Source: a methanogenic archaeon mixed culture ISO4-G1
GTDB lineage: Archaea; Thermoplasmatota; Thermoplasmata; Methanomassiliicoccales; Methanomethylophilaceae
Length of the DNA: 64,000 nt
Direction: 5' to 3'
NCBI GenBank assembly: GCA_001563305.1
Contig: CP013703.1
Location: 744,001 to 808,000, forward strand
The notes under the pieces are model-generated. The model searched no databases, had not been told where the DNA came from, and was given only the letters and a program-made list of their open reading frames with translations. Numbering within the stretch: the stretch's first letter is position 1; every line of letters starts with the position of its first letter. Positions 16,828-26,699 of the stretch are shown here, one piece after another. The position numbers were made by a program, and so were the translations under genes.

Positions 16828-17739
16828 TTAGAAAGAATTGTTGCCCTGACTGTCGAGATAGTCCTTGGCACCGTTCACTCCCATGGACACCGCCCTCATG
16901 AGATGCTTCTCGGCCTCCGACATCCTCCCCATCGATATGAAGGCGGATGCCAGATCCTGATGCAGGTTGACAAGTATGTCCGTTGATTCAAGGCGGTTGG
17001 CCCTCTGCATCTCCTCCAGAAGGCTGATGGCTAGTTCCATGTCCTTTATGTAAAGCTCCTTCAGGTCCAGCTCCGATTCGCTGTGGGCCCTTGCGATTAT
17101 GGGGACGATCAATTCTTCCATGTCCGATAAGGCCGACTGGTCCATCAGCGCGGTCCCGATCGAGATCGCGGCGGAATAGCTCTCCACGGCGGAACTGTGG
17201 TTGCCGAGCGATGTCTCGCACTCGCCCATGAGGGTGTGCAGCTCCATCTTCCTGTTCTCCGACCAGTGGTCCGTCGAGTGCTCCAGGATCGACAGCCCCT
17301 TGGAGACGAACTCCTTCGATTCCTCGGCGTATTCGCTGTCGAGAAGATTCTCCGCCGATTCGATGCACATGCGTATGATCCCCGCGCGGTCGAAGTGCTT
17401 CGACTCCGGGTTCAGTTCCCCGAGACGGGTCATCGCGTAGGAGTATTCCTCGATGATCTCCGATCCCTGTTCGAAAAGGATAGAACCCATCGTAGCATGT
17501 GCCTTCACATATGTACCAGCATCCACTTTGTTTCCCGATTCCTCGAGGGTGTCGATCATCTCCGATGCGGCACTGAGGTCCTCTATAGAGGATGTGGTGT
17601 AGCCCATCATGTACAGGATGCATCCGCGGTTGACGTACGCATCCACAAGTTCGTAGGATGTCCCCTTCGGCTCGAGCATGTTCACCGTCGAGTTGTATTC
17701 GTCCAATGCCTTTTCGAGACGGATGTCGGAAACGTCCAT
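16828..17739 (-). CDS. TPR-like repeat protein
   Basis: The 303-aa protein is all-helical with tetratricopeptide-like units of about 34-40 residues, for example DAYVNRGCILYMMGYTTSSI, HTLMGECETSLGNHSSAVES and HQDLASAFISMGRMSEAEKH. It probably mediates protein-protein contacts; no catalytic domain is seen. The reading frame stays open upstream to 18018, but that extension is antisense to the pyridoxamine kinase gene. I choose the ATG at 17739 (MDVSDIRLEK), which leaves a 61-bp divergent promoter region. Confidence 0.72.
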   Translation of the reverse strand: MDVSDIRLEKALDEYNSTVNMLEPKGTSYELVDAYVNRGCILYMMGYTTSSIEDLSAASEMIDTLEESGNKVDAGTYVKAHATMGSILFEQGSEIIEEYSYAMTRLGELNPESKHFDRAGIIRMCIESAENLLDSEYAEESKEFVSKGLSILEHSTDHWSENRKMELHTLMGECETSLGNHSSAVESYSAAISIGTALMDQSALSDMEELIVPIIARAHSESELDLKELYIKDMELAISLLEEMQRANRLESTDILVNLHQDLASAFISMGRMSEAEKHLMRAVSMGVNGAKDYLDSQGNNSF

Positions 17740-17800
17740 GCACGTGACATTAATAGCTAATAGAAAACATTTTTTTCTAACGTTGTTATGATGAACGTCG

Positions 17801-19144
17801 ATGATCAGGAGAAGACTTCTGGCAATACATGATGTATCCTGCGTGGGTAGATGCTCGCTTACCGTTGCGCTCCCCATAATATCAGCGGTGGGGATCGAGT
17901 GTTCGGTGCTCCCGACGGCGGTGCTTTCGACGCATACCGGGGGTTTCCAGGGATTCACATACAGGGACCTGACGTGCGACATCGAACCCATCGAGAAGCA
18001 CTGGGGGACACTGGACATAAGGTTCGGATCGTTCTACACCGGTTTCCTGGGCTCGTACGAGCAGATCGACCTGGTCAAGGATCTGATAAAGAACCTGAAG
18101 AGCGACGACGGGACCGTTTACGTGGATCCCGTCATGGGCGACAACGGGAGGCTGTACACCGTCTTCGACAGCGAGTTCCCGAAGGGGATGAGGAAGCTGT
18201 GCGAGCAGGCGGATGTCCTCATGCCGAACCTCACCGAACTGTGCTTCATGCTCGGTCTGGAATACGTCGACGGACCGTACACCTGGGAGTACATCGATTC
18301 GGTGTTCAAGGAGGCCGAGGTCTTCGGACTGAAGAAGATAGTCATCACCGGCATCAGTTTCGAGAAGGGAACGGTCGGGGCGGTCTTCAAGGACTACCAG
18401 ACCGGCGAATGCGGCCAGGTCATGAGGCCGGCCATCGAAGGCTACTACCACGGCACGGGCGATGTCTTCGGATCGGCCCTGGTTGGCTCGCTGGAGTCCG
18501 GGCTTTCACTTCAGGATTCGGTGAACATCGCAGTGGACTTCACGGTGGATGCCATCAAGAGGACGTATGTATCAGGTGCGGACGTCAGATACGGGGTCGA
18601 CTTCGAGCAGGGTCTCGGAGATTACGCGAAGAAGGTCTCCTGTCTCAAGGAAGGTATAACCTTCGAACCCGTCCGTTCTGATCTCCAGATCTCGCGCGTC
18701 GCGGGTCTGGCCGCAAAGATATGGTCGGAGGGCTACAAGGACCTCATCGACGAGGGCCAGATCGAGTACATGGTGAACAAGTTCCAGAGCTCCCCCGCCA
18801 TATTGGGCGCGATCTCCCAGGGCTACAGGTACTACATCGTCAGATGCGGCGTCAGCGACATCGGTTACGTCGGCATCAACAGGGACGGCGGCAGAATGTT
18901 CCTATCCAAGTTCTACATCGACGCAGAGCACCGCGGAATGGGGCTCACCGGCAAGTGCATGAGGATCCTGAAGGACATGTGCGTATCGGAAGGTGTCAGA
19001 TCCATATACCTGACGGTGAAGCGCAACAACGACCGTGCGATCAGGGCGTACAAGGCCAACGGCTTCGTCATAACGGATTCTGTCGACAAGGGCATCGGAT
19101 GCGGCTACGAGATGAATGATTACATAATGGAACTGACATTGTGA
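17801..19144 (+). CDS. Pyridoxamine/pyridoxal kinase fused to a GNAT acetyltransferase
   Basis: The 447-aa protein is a fusion. Residues 1-285 match PdxK/PdxY kinases of the ribokinase fold: AIHDVSCVGRCSLTVALP at the start, the THTGGFQGFTYRDLT substrate loop, VYVDPVMGDNGRLY, and the anion-hole/catalytic motif YHGTGDVFGSALVG near 222-235. These phosphorylate pyridoxal or pyridoxamine to make PLP precursors. Residues 300-447 form a GNAT domain: FYIDAEHRGMGLTGKCMRIL is the acetyl-CoA binding motif A, followed by YLTVKRNNDRAIRAYKANGF. The acetyl acceptor is unknown. YgiQ follows 7 bp downstream, so an operon is likely. Confidence 0.88.
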   Translation: MIRRRLLAIHDVSCVGRCSLTVALPIISAVGIECSVLPTAVLSTHTGGFQGFTYRDLTCDIEPIEKHWGTLDIRFGSFYTGFLGSYEQIDLVKDLIKNLKSDDGTVYVDPVMGDNGRLYTVFDSEFPKGMRKLCEQADVLMPNLTELCFMLGLEYVDGPYTWEYIDSVFKEAEVFGLKKIVITGISFEKGTVGAVFKDYQTGECGQVMRPAIEGYYHGTGDVFGSALVGSLESGLSLQDSVNIAVDFTVDAIKRTYVSGADVRYGVDFEQGLGDYAKKVSCLKEGITFEPVRSDLQISRVAGLAAKIWSEGYKDLIDEGQIEYMVNKFQSSPAILGAISQGYRYYIVRCGVSDIGYVGINRDGGRMFLSKFYIDAEHRGMGLTGKCMRILKDMCVSEGVRSIYLTVKRNNDRAIRAYKANGFVITDSVDKGIGCGYEMNDYIMELTL

Positions 19145-19151
19145 ATCTCAG

Positions 19152-20828
19152 ATGTTCATCCCTACGACCGCCGATGAGGTGCGTGCGAGAGGCTGGGACG
19201 CATTGGACGTGATCCTGGTCTCCGGCGACACCTACACCGACAACTCATACAACGGCACCGCCATAATCGGCCATTGGCTCATCCGGAACGGCTTCCGCGT
19301 GGGCATCATAGCCCAGCCCAGTATGGATTCGCCGGATGACATCATACGCCTAGGTCAGCCGGAGCTGTTCTGGTCCGTTTCCTCGGGCTGCGTCGATTCC
19401 ATGGTAGCCAACTACACAGCCGTCAAGAAGTTCCGCAAGGATGACGACTTCACTCCGGGTGGGGTCAACGACCGCAGACCGGACAGGGCCTGCATCGCGT
19501 ACACGAACCTGATCAAGAAGCACATCAAGGGGAGACCGATTGTCCTGGGCGGCATAGAGGCCAGCCTGAGGAGGGTGGCGCATTACGATTACTGGTCCGA
19601 TTCCGTCAGGAGGTCAGTCCTGTTCGATGCCAAGGCGGATGCCATCACATACGGGATGTCCGAGCTCAGCAATCTGGCACTGGCACAGTGCATGAGGGAC
19701 GGCAGGGACTGGAAGCATGTCCCCGGGATATGCTATGCTTCCTCATCGGTCCCGGAAGGTTTCATCGAAATGCCTTCGTACGAGGACTGCGCTGCCGATT
19801 CAGGCGCGTTCATGGATGCCTTCAGACTGTTCAGGGACAACTGCGACCCGCAGTACGCCAAGGGGCTCGTCCAGAAGACAGGGAATCGCTATCTGGTCCA
19901 GAATCCTCCGTCTAGGAACCTCACGTCGGAAGAACTAGATCAGGTCTATGAGATGGATTACGAGAACGCTGTGCATCCCTACTACCTCAGGGACGGGCCC
20001 GTGAAGGCCATGGAGACCGTCCGCAACTCGATCACCACCCATAGGGGATGCTACGGTGACTGCTCGTTTTGTGCCATCGCCGTGCATCAGGGGAGGACCG
20101 TGATCTCCCGTTCAGAGGACTCCATAATCCGCGAGGCTACAAGAATGGCTTCGGATCCGCATTTCAACGGCATAATACAGGATGTCGGAGGACCGACGGC
20201 CAACATGTACGGCATCGAATGCCCCAAGAAGCTGGCCCACGGCGTATGTACGGACAAGCGCTGTCTCGGCGACAGGCCGTGCCCCAGCCTGTGCATAGAC
20301 CACACCAGGCAGGTCAGACTGCTGTCAAGGATCAGGAAGATCCCCGGCATCAAGAAGGTGTTCGTCAACTCGGGCATCAGATACGACATGATCCTCTCGG
20401 ACCAGAAGTGCGGGGACCGCTATCTCGAGGACCTGGTCCGCCATCATGTTTCGGGACAGATGAAGATCGCTCCGGAGCATGTCGAGCGCAGGATACTGAG
20501 GCTCATGGGCAAGCCCGGACCGGGGATGCTGCTGGATTTCAAATCTAAATTCGACTCCTGCGCCTCCAGATGCGGCAAGGAACTGTTCCTGACATACTAC
20601 TTCATCGCTGCCCATCCAGGATGCATGGAGGAGGATATGAGGGAACTGTCCTCGTTCTGCCATTCCAGGCTCAGGACCAACCCGGAGCAGGTGCAGATAT
20701 TCACACCTACACCCTCTACGGTATCCACCGCCATGTACTGCACCGGGAAGGATCTCGATGGAAAGCCGGTCTTCAGCGAGAAAGACATCGCCAAGAAGAG
20801 GAAGCAGAAGGAGGCAGTCGTCCGTTGA
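19152..20828 (+). CDS. YgiQ family radical SAM protein
   Basis: The 558-aa protein matches the UPF0313/YgiQ family. The N-terminal region resembles a B12-binding-like fold (DVILVSGDTYTDNSYNGTAI). A radical SAM core contains the [4Fe-4S]-binding motif RGCYGDCSFCAIAVHQG (CxxxCxxC) at about residues 300-315 and further cysteines at CTDKRCLGDRPCPSLC. The length matches bacterial YgiQ minus its C-terminal tail. The reaction is not known for the family. The gene lies between the pyridoxamine kinase fusion and an SprT-like gene, whose TTG start overlaps this gene's TGA. Confidence 0.93.
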   Translation: MFIPTTADEVRARGWDALDVILVSGDTYTDNSYNGTAIIGHWLIRNGFRVGIIAQPSMDSPDDIIRLGQPELFWSVSSGCVDSMVANYTAVKKFRKDDDFTPGGVNDRRPDRACIAYTNLIKKHIKGRPIVLGGIEASLRRVAHYDYWSDSVRRSVLFDAKADAITYGMSELSNLALAQCMRDGRDWKHVPGICYASSSVPEGFIEMPSYEDCAADSGAFMDAFRLFRDNCDPQYAKGLVQKTGNRYLVQNPPSRNLTSEELDQVYEMDYENAVHPYYLRDGPVKAMETVRNSITTHRGCYGDCSFCAIAVHQGRTVISRSEDSIIREATRMASDPHFNGIIQDVGGPTANMYGIECPKKLAHGVCTDKRCLGDRPCPSLCIDHTRQVRLLSRIRKIPGIKKVFVNSGIRYDMILSDQKCGDRYLEDLVRHHVSGQMKIAPEHVERRILRLMGKPGPGMLLDFKSKFDSCASRCGKELFLTYYFIAAHPGCMEEDMRELSSFCHSRLRTNPEQVQIFTPTPSTVSTAMYCTGKDLDGKPVFSEKDIAKKRKQKEAVVR

Positions 20829-21622
20829 AGGGTCTGGACATATCGGACCGCGTCCGCCCGCTGGACATGTACCCCTATGACGACTACAAGGTCATACTGA
20901 AGCCTCTGGCACATCTCCATTACGCCTACCGCATCGAGAACGGCGGCATCACGATCGAACTCTCTGATTACCTCAAGGATGCTCCGGACAAGGTCATAAA
21001 CGACACCTGCAAGGCCATCATCAAGTGGTCTTCCGGGAGGAAATACGTGGCGCCGGATTCCCTGATGGACTACATCTCGTCCGACGATTTCATCGTCAGG
21101 AGCAGACCCTTGTATCTGGACAGGTCCAGGTCGTTCCGCAGGGACCAGCAGGGGGCCCACAAGAACCTGCTGGATTCCATAGAGCGTCTCCTGGAATCGG
21201 GACTCGTTCTGGAATCGGACATCCAGAATTCCTACATCACATGGGCGGAGCACATGGCGAAGTACCGTTTCGGGCAGTGCAACCAGATGTTTCGCGTCAT
21301 CTCCGTCAATCCCGACCTCGATTCCGATTCGGTACCGGACACCGTGGTGGATTACGTCGTGTACCATGAGATACTTCATCTCAGACAGGGCGTCATGAGG
21401 GGTCATCGCCCGCATAACGCGAAGTTCCGCGGCTGGGAGCACAGCTATCCCGATTACGAGAGGATAGAGAACTATCTGAGGAACTTCTACGTCGGAAGGA
21501 GACGATCACGCCAGAAGGTCGGTCTTCTTCATCAGGAGGCCCGCATCGGTATCGAGCATTATCCTGCAGTTGTCGGTGTAGTACAGGTCGGGAACGACGA
21601 AGGACACCTTTCCAGAATATGA
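20825..21622 (+). CDS. SprT-like / zinc metalloprotease-fold protein
   Basis: The reading gives 265 aa if translation starts at TTG 20825 (LKGLDISDRV), which overlaps the ygiQ stop in a TTGA arrangement; the frame is open further upstream only as ygiQ shadow. The HExxH zinc motif is VVYHEILHLRQG, followed by PHNAKFRGWEHSYPDYERIE with the third ligand region, as in SprT/WSS-type or UPF-type metallopeptidases. The conserved part ends near 21490. The last 40 residues (RRRSRQKVGLL onward) overlap the convergent gene at 21506 by 117 bp and look less protein-like, so the true end may have shifted by a recent frameshift. Confidence 0.68.
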   Translation: MKGLDISDRVRPLDMYPYDDYKVILKPLAHLHYAYRIENGGITIELSDYLKDAPDKVINDTCKAIIKWSSGRKYVAPDSLMDYISSDDFIVRSRPLYLDRSRSFRRDQQGAHKNLLDSIERLLESGLVLESDIQNSYITWAEHMAKYRFGQCNQMFRVISVNPDLDSDSVPDTVVDYVVYHEILHLRQGVMRGHRPHNAKFRGWEHSYPDYERIENYLRNFYVGRRRSRQKVGLLHQEARIGIEHYPAVVGVVQVGNDEGHLSRI

Positions 21623-22072
21623 TCCTCCGTCCCCGTCCAGTTCAAGTGCGGATGCCTCGAACACCTGGCCTCTGCTGAGAAGGCCCAGGCCCAGGACGGA
21701 CCAGTCTATGTAGTCCTCCGAGTCATTCACCAGGGCTACACCGTAGGTCAGAATGACGTATTCGCCGTCCATGACCTTATCCTCGATCTCGTAGTCGTAT
21801 GCTACATCCGCCTGTATGAGCCCTGCCATGTTCACTGCAGCCAGGATACCGAAGGCGCCGATGACGGCTATCACGATGAGGAAGAACGATGCAAGGTACC
21901 TCGAATCGCTCTTCGGGACCTTGATGGGAGGTATCTCATCCTCCCAGACCCTGGTGTTCCGGAATCCGTCACGATATTCGGATCCCGCTGTGGCAAAAGA
22001 TGCTCTGCAGTAAGGACATACCTTGACCGACTCCTCGTGGAATGCGTGGCATTTCCAACACATCTTAGCCAT
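21506..22072 (-). CDS. Zinc-ribbon membrane protein
   Basis: The 188-aa protein has an N-terminal zinc ribbon (CWKCHAFHEESVKVCPYC, residues 5-22), a polar linker, one membrane segment (about 60-85, YLASFFLIVIAVIGAFGILA), and a C-terminal domain of about 100 residues that should lie outside the cell and reads as a small beta fold (YEIEDKVMDGEYVILTYGVA). It is similar in layout to many uncharacterised archaeal zinc-ribbon/FxLYD-like proteins. Function unknown. Its end overlaps that of the SprT-like gene on the other strand. Confidence 0.72.
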   Translation of the reverse strand: MAKMCWKCHAFHEESVKVCPYCRASFATAGSEYRDGFRNTRVWEDEIPPIKVPKSDSRYLASFFLIVIAVIGAFGILAAVNMAGLIQADVAYDYEIEDKVMDGEYVILTYGVALVNDSEDYIDWSVLGLGLLSRGQVFEASALELDGDGGSYSGKVSFVVPDLYYTDNCRIMLDTDAGLLMKKTDLLA

Positions 22073-22361
22073 GAGTATAAAATTTTATTCTCAGCATTTA
22101 ATATATTGGTAACAATTTCACTATAGATTCTTTAACCAATAATCGATGGTTTTCGTTTATATATGAAGCGTTCATTTTATCATTCCGAATCGATGGAATG
22201 CATTGTCGTATTCTGTTGACTGATGGATGCAGAGCAGTGGTCACTGCTGAATCGTCACTACGAGGATAAGTCAGAAAACGAGCATTTGGACCAATTAGTC
22301 AAAAAATATTTATTTTCAAGAAAAGTCGAAAAAATAAACGGAATGCAAGGACATTCGCGGC

Positions 22362-22718
22362 ATGCAGCGAACTGCAGTACATCCCTATCTCGACAGCGGG
22401 CTCAGTTTCGTGGCCGAGGAGGACGGCGAGATCTACGGTTTCCTCTTCGCGCAGATGCTCCACCACATCGCCGACTGCGACAATCTGCTCTGGATCGAGA
22501 ACATGGGCGTGGACCCCGTCGTCCGTCGCAACGAGATCGGCTGCCGTCTCCTCCGCGAATGCCTCAGGGCCGGGCGTGGGCAGGGCGCACAGGTCGCGCA
22601 CAGCATGATCGGTCAGGACAACGCCCCCTCCATCATGCTCCACAAGAAGATAGGATTCTTTATGGACAGGCGCAACGTGGCTCTTCTGGATCTGACGGAT
22701 CCGAAGCTAAGGCTGTGA
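22362..22718 (+). CDS. GNAT family N-acetyltransferase, short or N-terminally truncated
   Basis: The 118-aa protein contains the acetyl-CoA-binding core of GNAT enzymes: LSFVAEEDGEIYGFLFAQ (strand before motif A), WIENMGVDPVVRRNEIGCRL (motif A) and NAPSIMLHKKIGFFMDRR (motif B). Typical members are 145-160 aa with an extra N-terminal helix and strand that are missing here. Upstream, the frame is closed by TAA at 22335, and the 290 bp before it are AT-rich. Either this is a compact form or its 5' end was lost. It is transcribed with cobN 80 bp downstream or from its own TATA-like AATATTTATTTT at about 22306. Confidence 0.7.
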   Translation: MQRTAVHPYLDSGLSFVAEEDGEIYGFLFAQMLHHIADCDNLLWIENMGVDPVVRRNEIGCRLLRECLRAGRGQGAQVAHSMIGQDNAPSIMLHKKIGFFMDRRNVALLDLTDPKLRL

Positions 22719-22799
22719 GCGCGCGGATGCGGCCGTGAGGGACGCGAACCTTTAATTCACATACGGCAATCCTCCGGCAGGCATCCGCCGGCGGTCTCC

Positions 22800-25700
22800 A
22801 TGAAGTGTTTCGAAAGCGCGAACGAAGCGAACGGGAAAACCGTAAAGATCACGTATCTGACCTACGGCGGAACAGACATCACCAACGAGCTGGGGGACAT
22901 CTGCAGCGGTCTAGACGTGCCAGTGAAGCTCATCCTCCACACGTACGAGTCCCACGAGACGGAGAGGGACGTCCTGGAATTCATGGGCATGATCGCCGAT
23001 GCTAGGGATTCGGACCTCTTCATGTTCGTGATGCACGGGGACCCCTCCGGCTACAAGAGGTACGACCAGCTGCTGAAGGAGGTCGAGGCGAACGGCATCG
23101 ACATGTTCCTGCAGTGCTTCATCACGGAATCCATGGGTCTGGCACGCAAGTACTTCAAAGAGGACGACGGGATATACGGGAGGATAACGACCTACCTGCA
23201 CCTCGGGGGTCACGATAACAAGGTATCGCTCATCAGATACCTGTGCAAGGTATACGGGGACGGGGACATAGAGGCCGACGAACCCCACATCATCCGCCAG
23301 CAGGGGATATACCATAAGGGCTTCCCGAGGGACGTCACCCGTGCCGAATACATGGCGACTCTGGATCCCTCCGTCCCGACCGTCGGCCTTCTGATACCCC
23401 ATGGTTTCTGGGTCTACGACCGCATGGAATTCGCGGACGAGCTGATAGACAGCATCGAGAGGAGGGGCGCCGCCGTGATCCCGGTGTTCTTCAATTCCAT
23501 GCCCGATGCGATCACCGGTTCGCTGGGATGCGAGGGCGTGTGCCGGGAGTTCTTCACCGACGGGGACAGGACCATCGTCGACTGCATAGTCATCGGGGGT
23601 GGGGGCTTCTCCATGCTCACCCTCTCCAACCCCTCCTGCGGGGAGGTGTCCCGCGACAGGAACTTCTTCGCCTCCCTGGGGGTGCCGGTGCTGGGAGGGA
23701 TCTCCATCTACCGGTCGCAGAAGGAATGGGAGGAAGACGGCATCGGCATGGAGGGCGGGGAGCTCGCCATCCAACTGGCGCTGCCGGAGCTGGACGGACA
23801 GCTGACGACCGTCCCTTTGCTGTTCTCCGAGAAGGACCGGAGGGGGACGGAATACAATTCGTTCAGGAAGGACAGGATCGAACGCATAGCAGACATGGCG
23901 GTCGGATGGGCCAAGGTGTCCCACGTCCCGGTAGCGGAGAGGAAGATATCCATATTGTTCAACGGCGGCGACCTGAGCAACGCCAAGATCGGACGCGCCG
24001 GCGGGATCGACTCCCTGGAGAGCGTGGCCAACATCCTCAAGGCCATGGCCCGCCGCGGGTACACGCTGGACCACGTGCCGGAGAACGGCAGGGAGATCAT
24101 CGACGAGATCCTGGCTGCCGTCACGACCAACTTCGATTGGGTGTCCGACGGCCACATCCGCGAGAAGGCCGTCGATTTCCTCGGGAAGGACGTCTTCGAG
24201 GAATGGCGGTCCGAGCTGACCGACGGCCCGAGGGACTGGATGGTCAAGGACTGGGGGGAGCCGGTAGGGGACATCATGACCATCGACGGGCAGTTCATAA
24301 TCCCGGGCGTGAGGAACGGGAACGTGTACATAGGGTTCGAGCCGGACCGCGGGAAGCACGACAAGGCCGAGCAGCTCATCCACGACCCTTACCTGTCGAC
24401 GCCCCACTCATATCTCGCGTACTACCATTGGATCGAGCGCGTCTTCGGCACCGACGTGCACATACACATCGGGACCCACGGCTCCTGCGAATGGCTCCCG
24501 GGGAAGGGGAACGGGCTGTCGCAGGACTGTTTCCCCGACATCATGATGGGCGGGATGCCCCACCTCTACGTCTACGTCATAGACGATCCGTCGGAGGGGA
24601 TCGTGGCCAAGAGGCGCAAGAAGAGCGTTCTCGTAGACTATCTGATGCCCTCCATGACGCGCGCCGGGGCCTACGAGGGGATCGGGGACCTGGAGGGGCT
24701 CATCCAGGAGTACCTCTATTGCAAGCAGACCATGCAGCACCAGAAGATGAAGGACCTGGAAGGCCCCATCCACGAATGCGTGGAAAGGCTGTCGATGTTC
24801 AAGGAGATCGGCCTGGAGGAGGACGCCTCCCCGGAGGAGGTCGCCGGAAGGTGCGAGGTCATATTCGACCGCATAGCCGACCTCAAGGACAATCTGATCA
24901 CCGACGGGCTGCACATATTCGGCGATGTCCCCCAGGGACGGCGCATGGACGAGATGATATACTGCCTCACGAGGCTGAAGAACGGGCCGGTCCCCTCCCT
25001 GAGGGATTCGATAGCGTCGCACCGCGGCCTCGACCTGGACGCGATCCTCGCCGGCATCTCCAAGATCGACGAGGGGACGGGGGTGCTGAACGGCGAGCTC
25101 CTGGATTCCATAGACGACGAGATGCAGGAGCTGATATCGGCCATGCACGGATTGGATTTCGATCCGGAGGCGTGCAGGGAACTGGCGGTCCAAAGGTACG
25201 GGGATGACCCCTGGCTCCTGGAGGTCGTCGCCTACATCTGCACGTCCATCCACCCCAACCTGTGCCGCATGGTTGAGGAGGTGGACAACCTCGTTGCGGG
25301 CATGGACGGGTGTTATGTGCCCCCGGGTCCGTCCGGATCCCCGACCCGCGGTAACGCCCACCTGCTGCCCACCGGCAAGAATTACTACTCCCTCGATCCC
25401 GAGGCGGTCCCGCTCAAGGAGAGCTGGAAGGTCGGCGTCAAGACCGCGGACGAGATGATCAGCCGCTACGTGGAGGAGGAGGGCAGATACCCGGAGAACG
25501 TGGGGATCGTCCTGTGGTCGTGCGACGTGATGAAGACCGGAGGGGACGACATCGCATACGTGCTCTGGCTCATGGGGGTCCGTCCGGTATGGGGCTCCAT
25601 CGGGGGAAAGATCACCGGCCTCGAGGTCATCCCCCTGGAGGAATTGGGAAGACCCAGGATAGACGTGGTGTCCCGGATAAGCAGCCTCTTCAGGGACACG

Positions 25701-26582
25701 TTCCCGAACCTGTTCCAGCTGATCGACGACGCGGTGAAGCTCGTGTCCGAGCTGGACGAGGACGACGAGAAGAACTACATAAAGAGCCATCTGGCTAAGG
25801 ACATCGCCGAGATGATATCCAAGGGTATCCCCTACGACGAGGCCAGGGAGCTGGCGTCTATCCGCGTGTTCGGGGAGCCTCCCGGGACCCACGGCGCCGG
25901 GGTGGATACCCTGGTGGAGTCCTCGAAATGGAACACCATCGAAGATCTGGCACAGACCTACATCACCTGCGGGTGCAGCGCATACGGGAGGAAATGGAGG
26001 GGCGAGCAGAAACCCGAGCTGTTCAGGCAGAGGCTGGAACAGCTGGATGTCGCAGTGAAGAACCTGGTGGACAGGGAGATCGACATGATCGACATGGACG
26101 ACGGATACTCCTATTTCGGCGGGATAAACGCCGTGATAAGGGCGGCCGGGAAGGAGAAACCCCGCAACTACATGTCGGATACGTCGGATCCCGACCACAC
26201 CAAGCTGACGAGTCTGGAGAACGAGATGGCCAAGATCGTCAGGTCCCGGCTCCTGAACCCGAAGTGGATAGAGGGGCTGAAACAGCACGGCTTCATAGGG
26301 GCCAACCTCCTCGAGGAGAACTTCAACCATGCCTTCGGCTGGGACGCGACGTCGGACGTCATCGAGAACTGGATGTACGATGCCCTGGCCGATCATTTCC
26401 TGTTCGATGAGGAGAACAGGAAGTGGATAGAGGAGAACAACCCGTATGCTCTCAACGACCTGATCAACAACTTCATGGAGGCATACGAGAGGGGGATGTG
26501 GGACGCCAGCGAGGAGACGGTCCGGAAACTGAAGGAACTGTTCCTGCATTCCGAGGAGATCCTGGAGGAGCTGACGAAATAA
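22800..26582 (+). CDS. cobN: CobN/BchH-type metallochelatase large subunit
   Basis: The 1260-aa protein has the length and hallmark motifs of CobN and magnesium chelatase H subunits, which insert a metal into a corrin or porphyrin ring in an ATP-dependent complex with AAA+ partners. IHIGTHGSCEWLPGKGNGLS at about 553-572 is the family signature, together with PPGPSGSPTRGNAHLLPTG and GTHGAGVDTLVESSKWNT. In a methanogen, cobalt insertion for cobalamin, needed by corrinoid methyltransferases such as the one at 8115, is the likeliest role. Nickel insertion for F430 uses an unrelated enzyme. No ChlI/ChlD-type partner is adjacent. A TATA-like CCTTTAATTC sits about 48 bp before the ATG. Confidence 0.93.
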   Translation: MKCFESANEANGKTVKITYLTYGGTDITNELGDICSGLDVPVKLILHTYESHETERDVLEFMGMIADARDSDLFMFVMHGDPSGYKRYDQLLKEVEANGIDMFLQCFITESMGLARKYFKEDDGIYGRITTYLHLGGHDNKVSLIRYLCKVYGDGDIEADEPHIIRQQGIYHKGFPRDVTRAEYMATLDPSVPTVGLLIPHGFWVYDRMEFADELIDSIERRGAAVIPVFFNSMPDAITGSLGCEGVCREFFTDGDRTIVDCIVIGGGGFSMLTLSNPSCGEVSRDRNFFASLGVPVLGGISIYRSQKEWEEDGIGMEGGELAIQLALPELDGQLTTVPLLFSEKDRRGTEYNSFRKDRIERIADMAVGWAKVSHVPVAERKISILFNGGDLSNAKIGRAGGIDSLESVANILKAMARRGYTLDHVPENGREIIDEILAAVTTNFDWVSDGHIREKAVDFLGKDVFEEWRSELTDGPRDWMVKDWGEPVGDIMTIDGQFIIPGVRNGNVYIGFEPDRGKHDKAEQLIHDPYLSTPHSYLAYYHWIERVFGTDVHIHIGTHGSCEWLPGKGNGLSQDCFPDIMMGGMPHLYVYVIDDPSEGIVAKRRKKSVLVDYLMPSMTRAGAYEGIGDLEGLIQEYLYCKQTMQHQKMKDLEGPIHECVERLSMFKEIGLEEDASPEEVAGRCEVIFDRIADLKDNLITDGLHIFGDVPQGRRMDEMIYCLTRLKNGPVPSLRDSIASHRGLDLDAILAGISKIDEGTGVLNGELLDSIDDEMQELISAMHGLDFDPEACRELAVQRYGDDPWLLEVVAYICTSIHPNLCRMVEEVDNLVAGMDGCYVPPGPSGSPTRGNAHLLPTGKNYYSLDPEAVPLKESWKVGVKTADEMISRYVEEEGRYPENVGIVLWSCDVMKTGGDDIAYVLWLMGVRPVWGSIGGKITGLEVIPLEELGRPRIDVVSRISSLFRDTFPNLFQLIDDAVKLVSELDEDDEKNYIKSHLAKDIAEMISKGIPYDEARELASIRVFGEPPGTHGAGVDTLVESSKWNTIEDLAQTYITCGCSAYGRKWRGEQKPELFRQRLEQLDVAVKNLVDREIDMIDMDDGYSYFGGINAVIRAAGKEKPRNYMSDTSDPDHTKLTSLENEMAKIVRSRLLNPKWIEGLKQHGFIGANLLEENFNHAFGWDATSDVIENWMYDALADHFLFDEENRKWIEENNPYALNDLINNFMEAYERGMWDASEETVRKLKELFLHSEEILEELTK

Positions 26583-26699
26583 AAACCCTGACCTGCCACT
26601 TTGTGATTGTTGAACGAAGTCCGACCCATTCGCCACTTGGCGGTTTCCATAGCTTACGCTGCCAGTTGACCCGATGATCTCGGCCCGGGATGACCGTTT

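Noticed and set aside
17740-18018. 93-codon N-terminal extension of the TPR protein
   Set aside because: It runs through the divergent promoter and antisense to the pyridoxamine kinase; the ATG at 17739 gives a sensible start.
22223-22361. ORF start at 22223 considered as the N-terminus of the GNAT protein
   Set aside because: It is in another frame and shows no GNAT-like N-terminal helix; a frameshift cannot be argued from this sequence alone.
22911-24407. Minus-strand ORF of 498 codons opposite the first part of cobN
   Set aside because: Antisense shadow; no recognisable motif and no promoter or ribosome site.
24408-26636. Long minus-strand ORF (742 codons) opposite cobN
   Set aside because: It is a shadow in a GC-rich gene: composition is dominated by Val, Leu, Asp, His and Gln typical of antisense frames, and the sense frame has clear CobN motifs.
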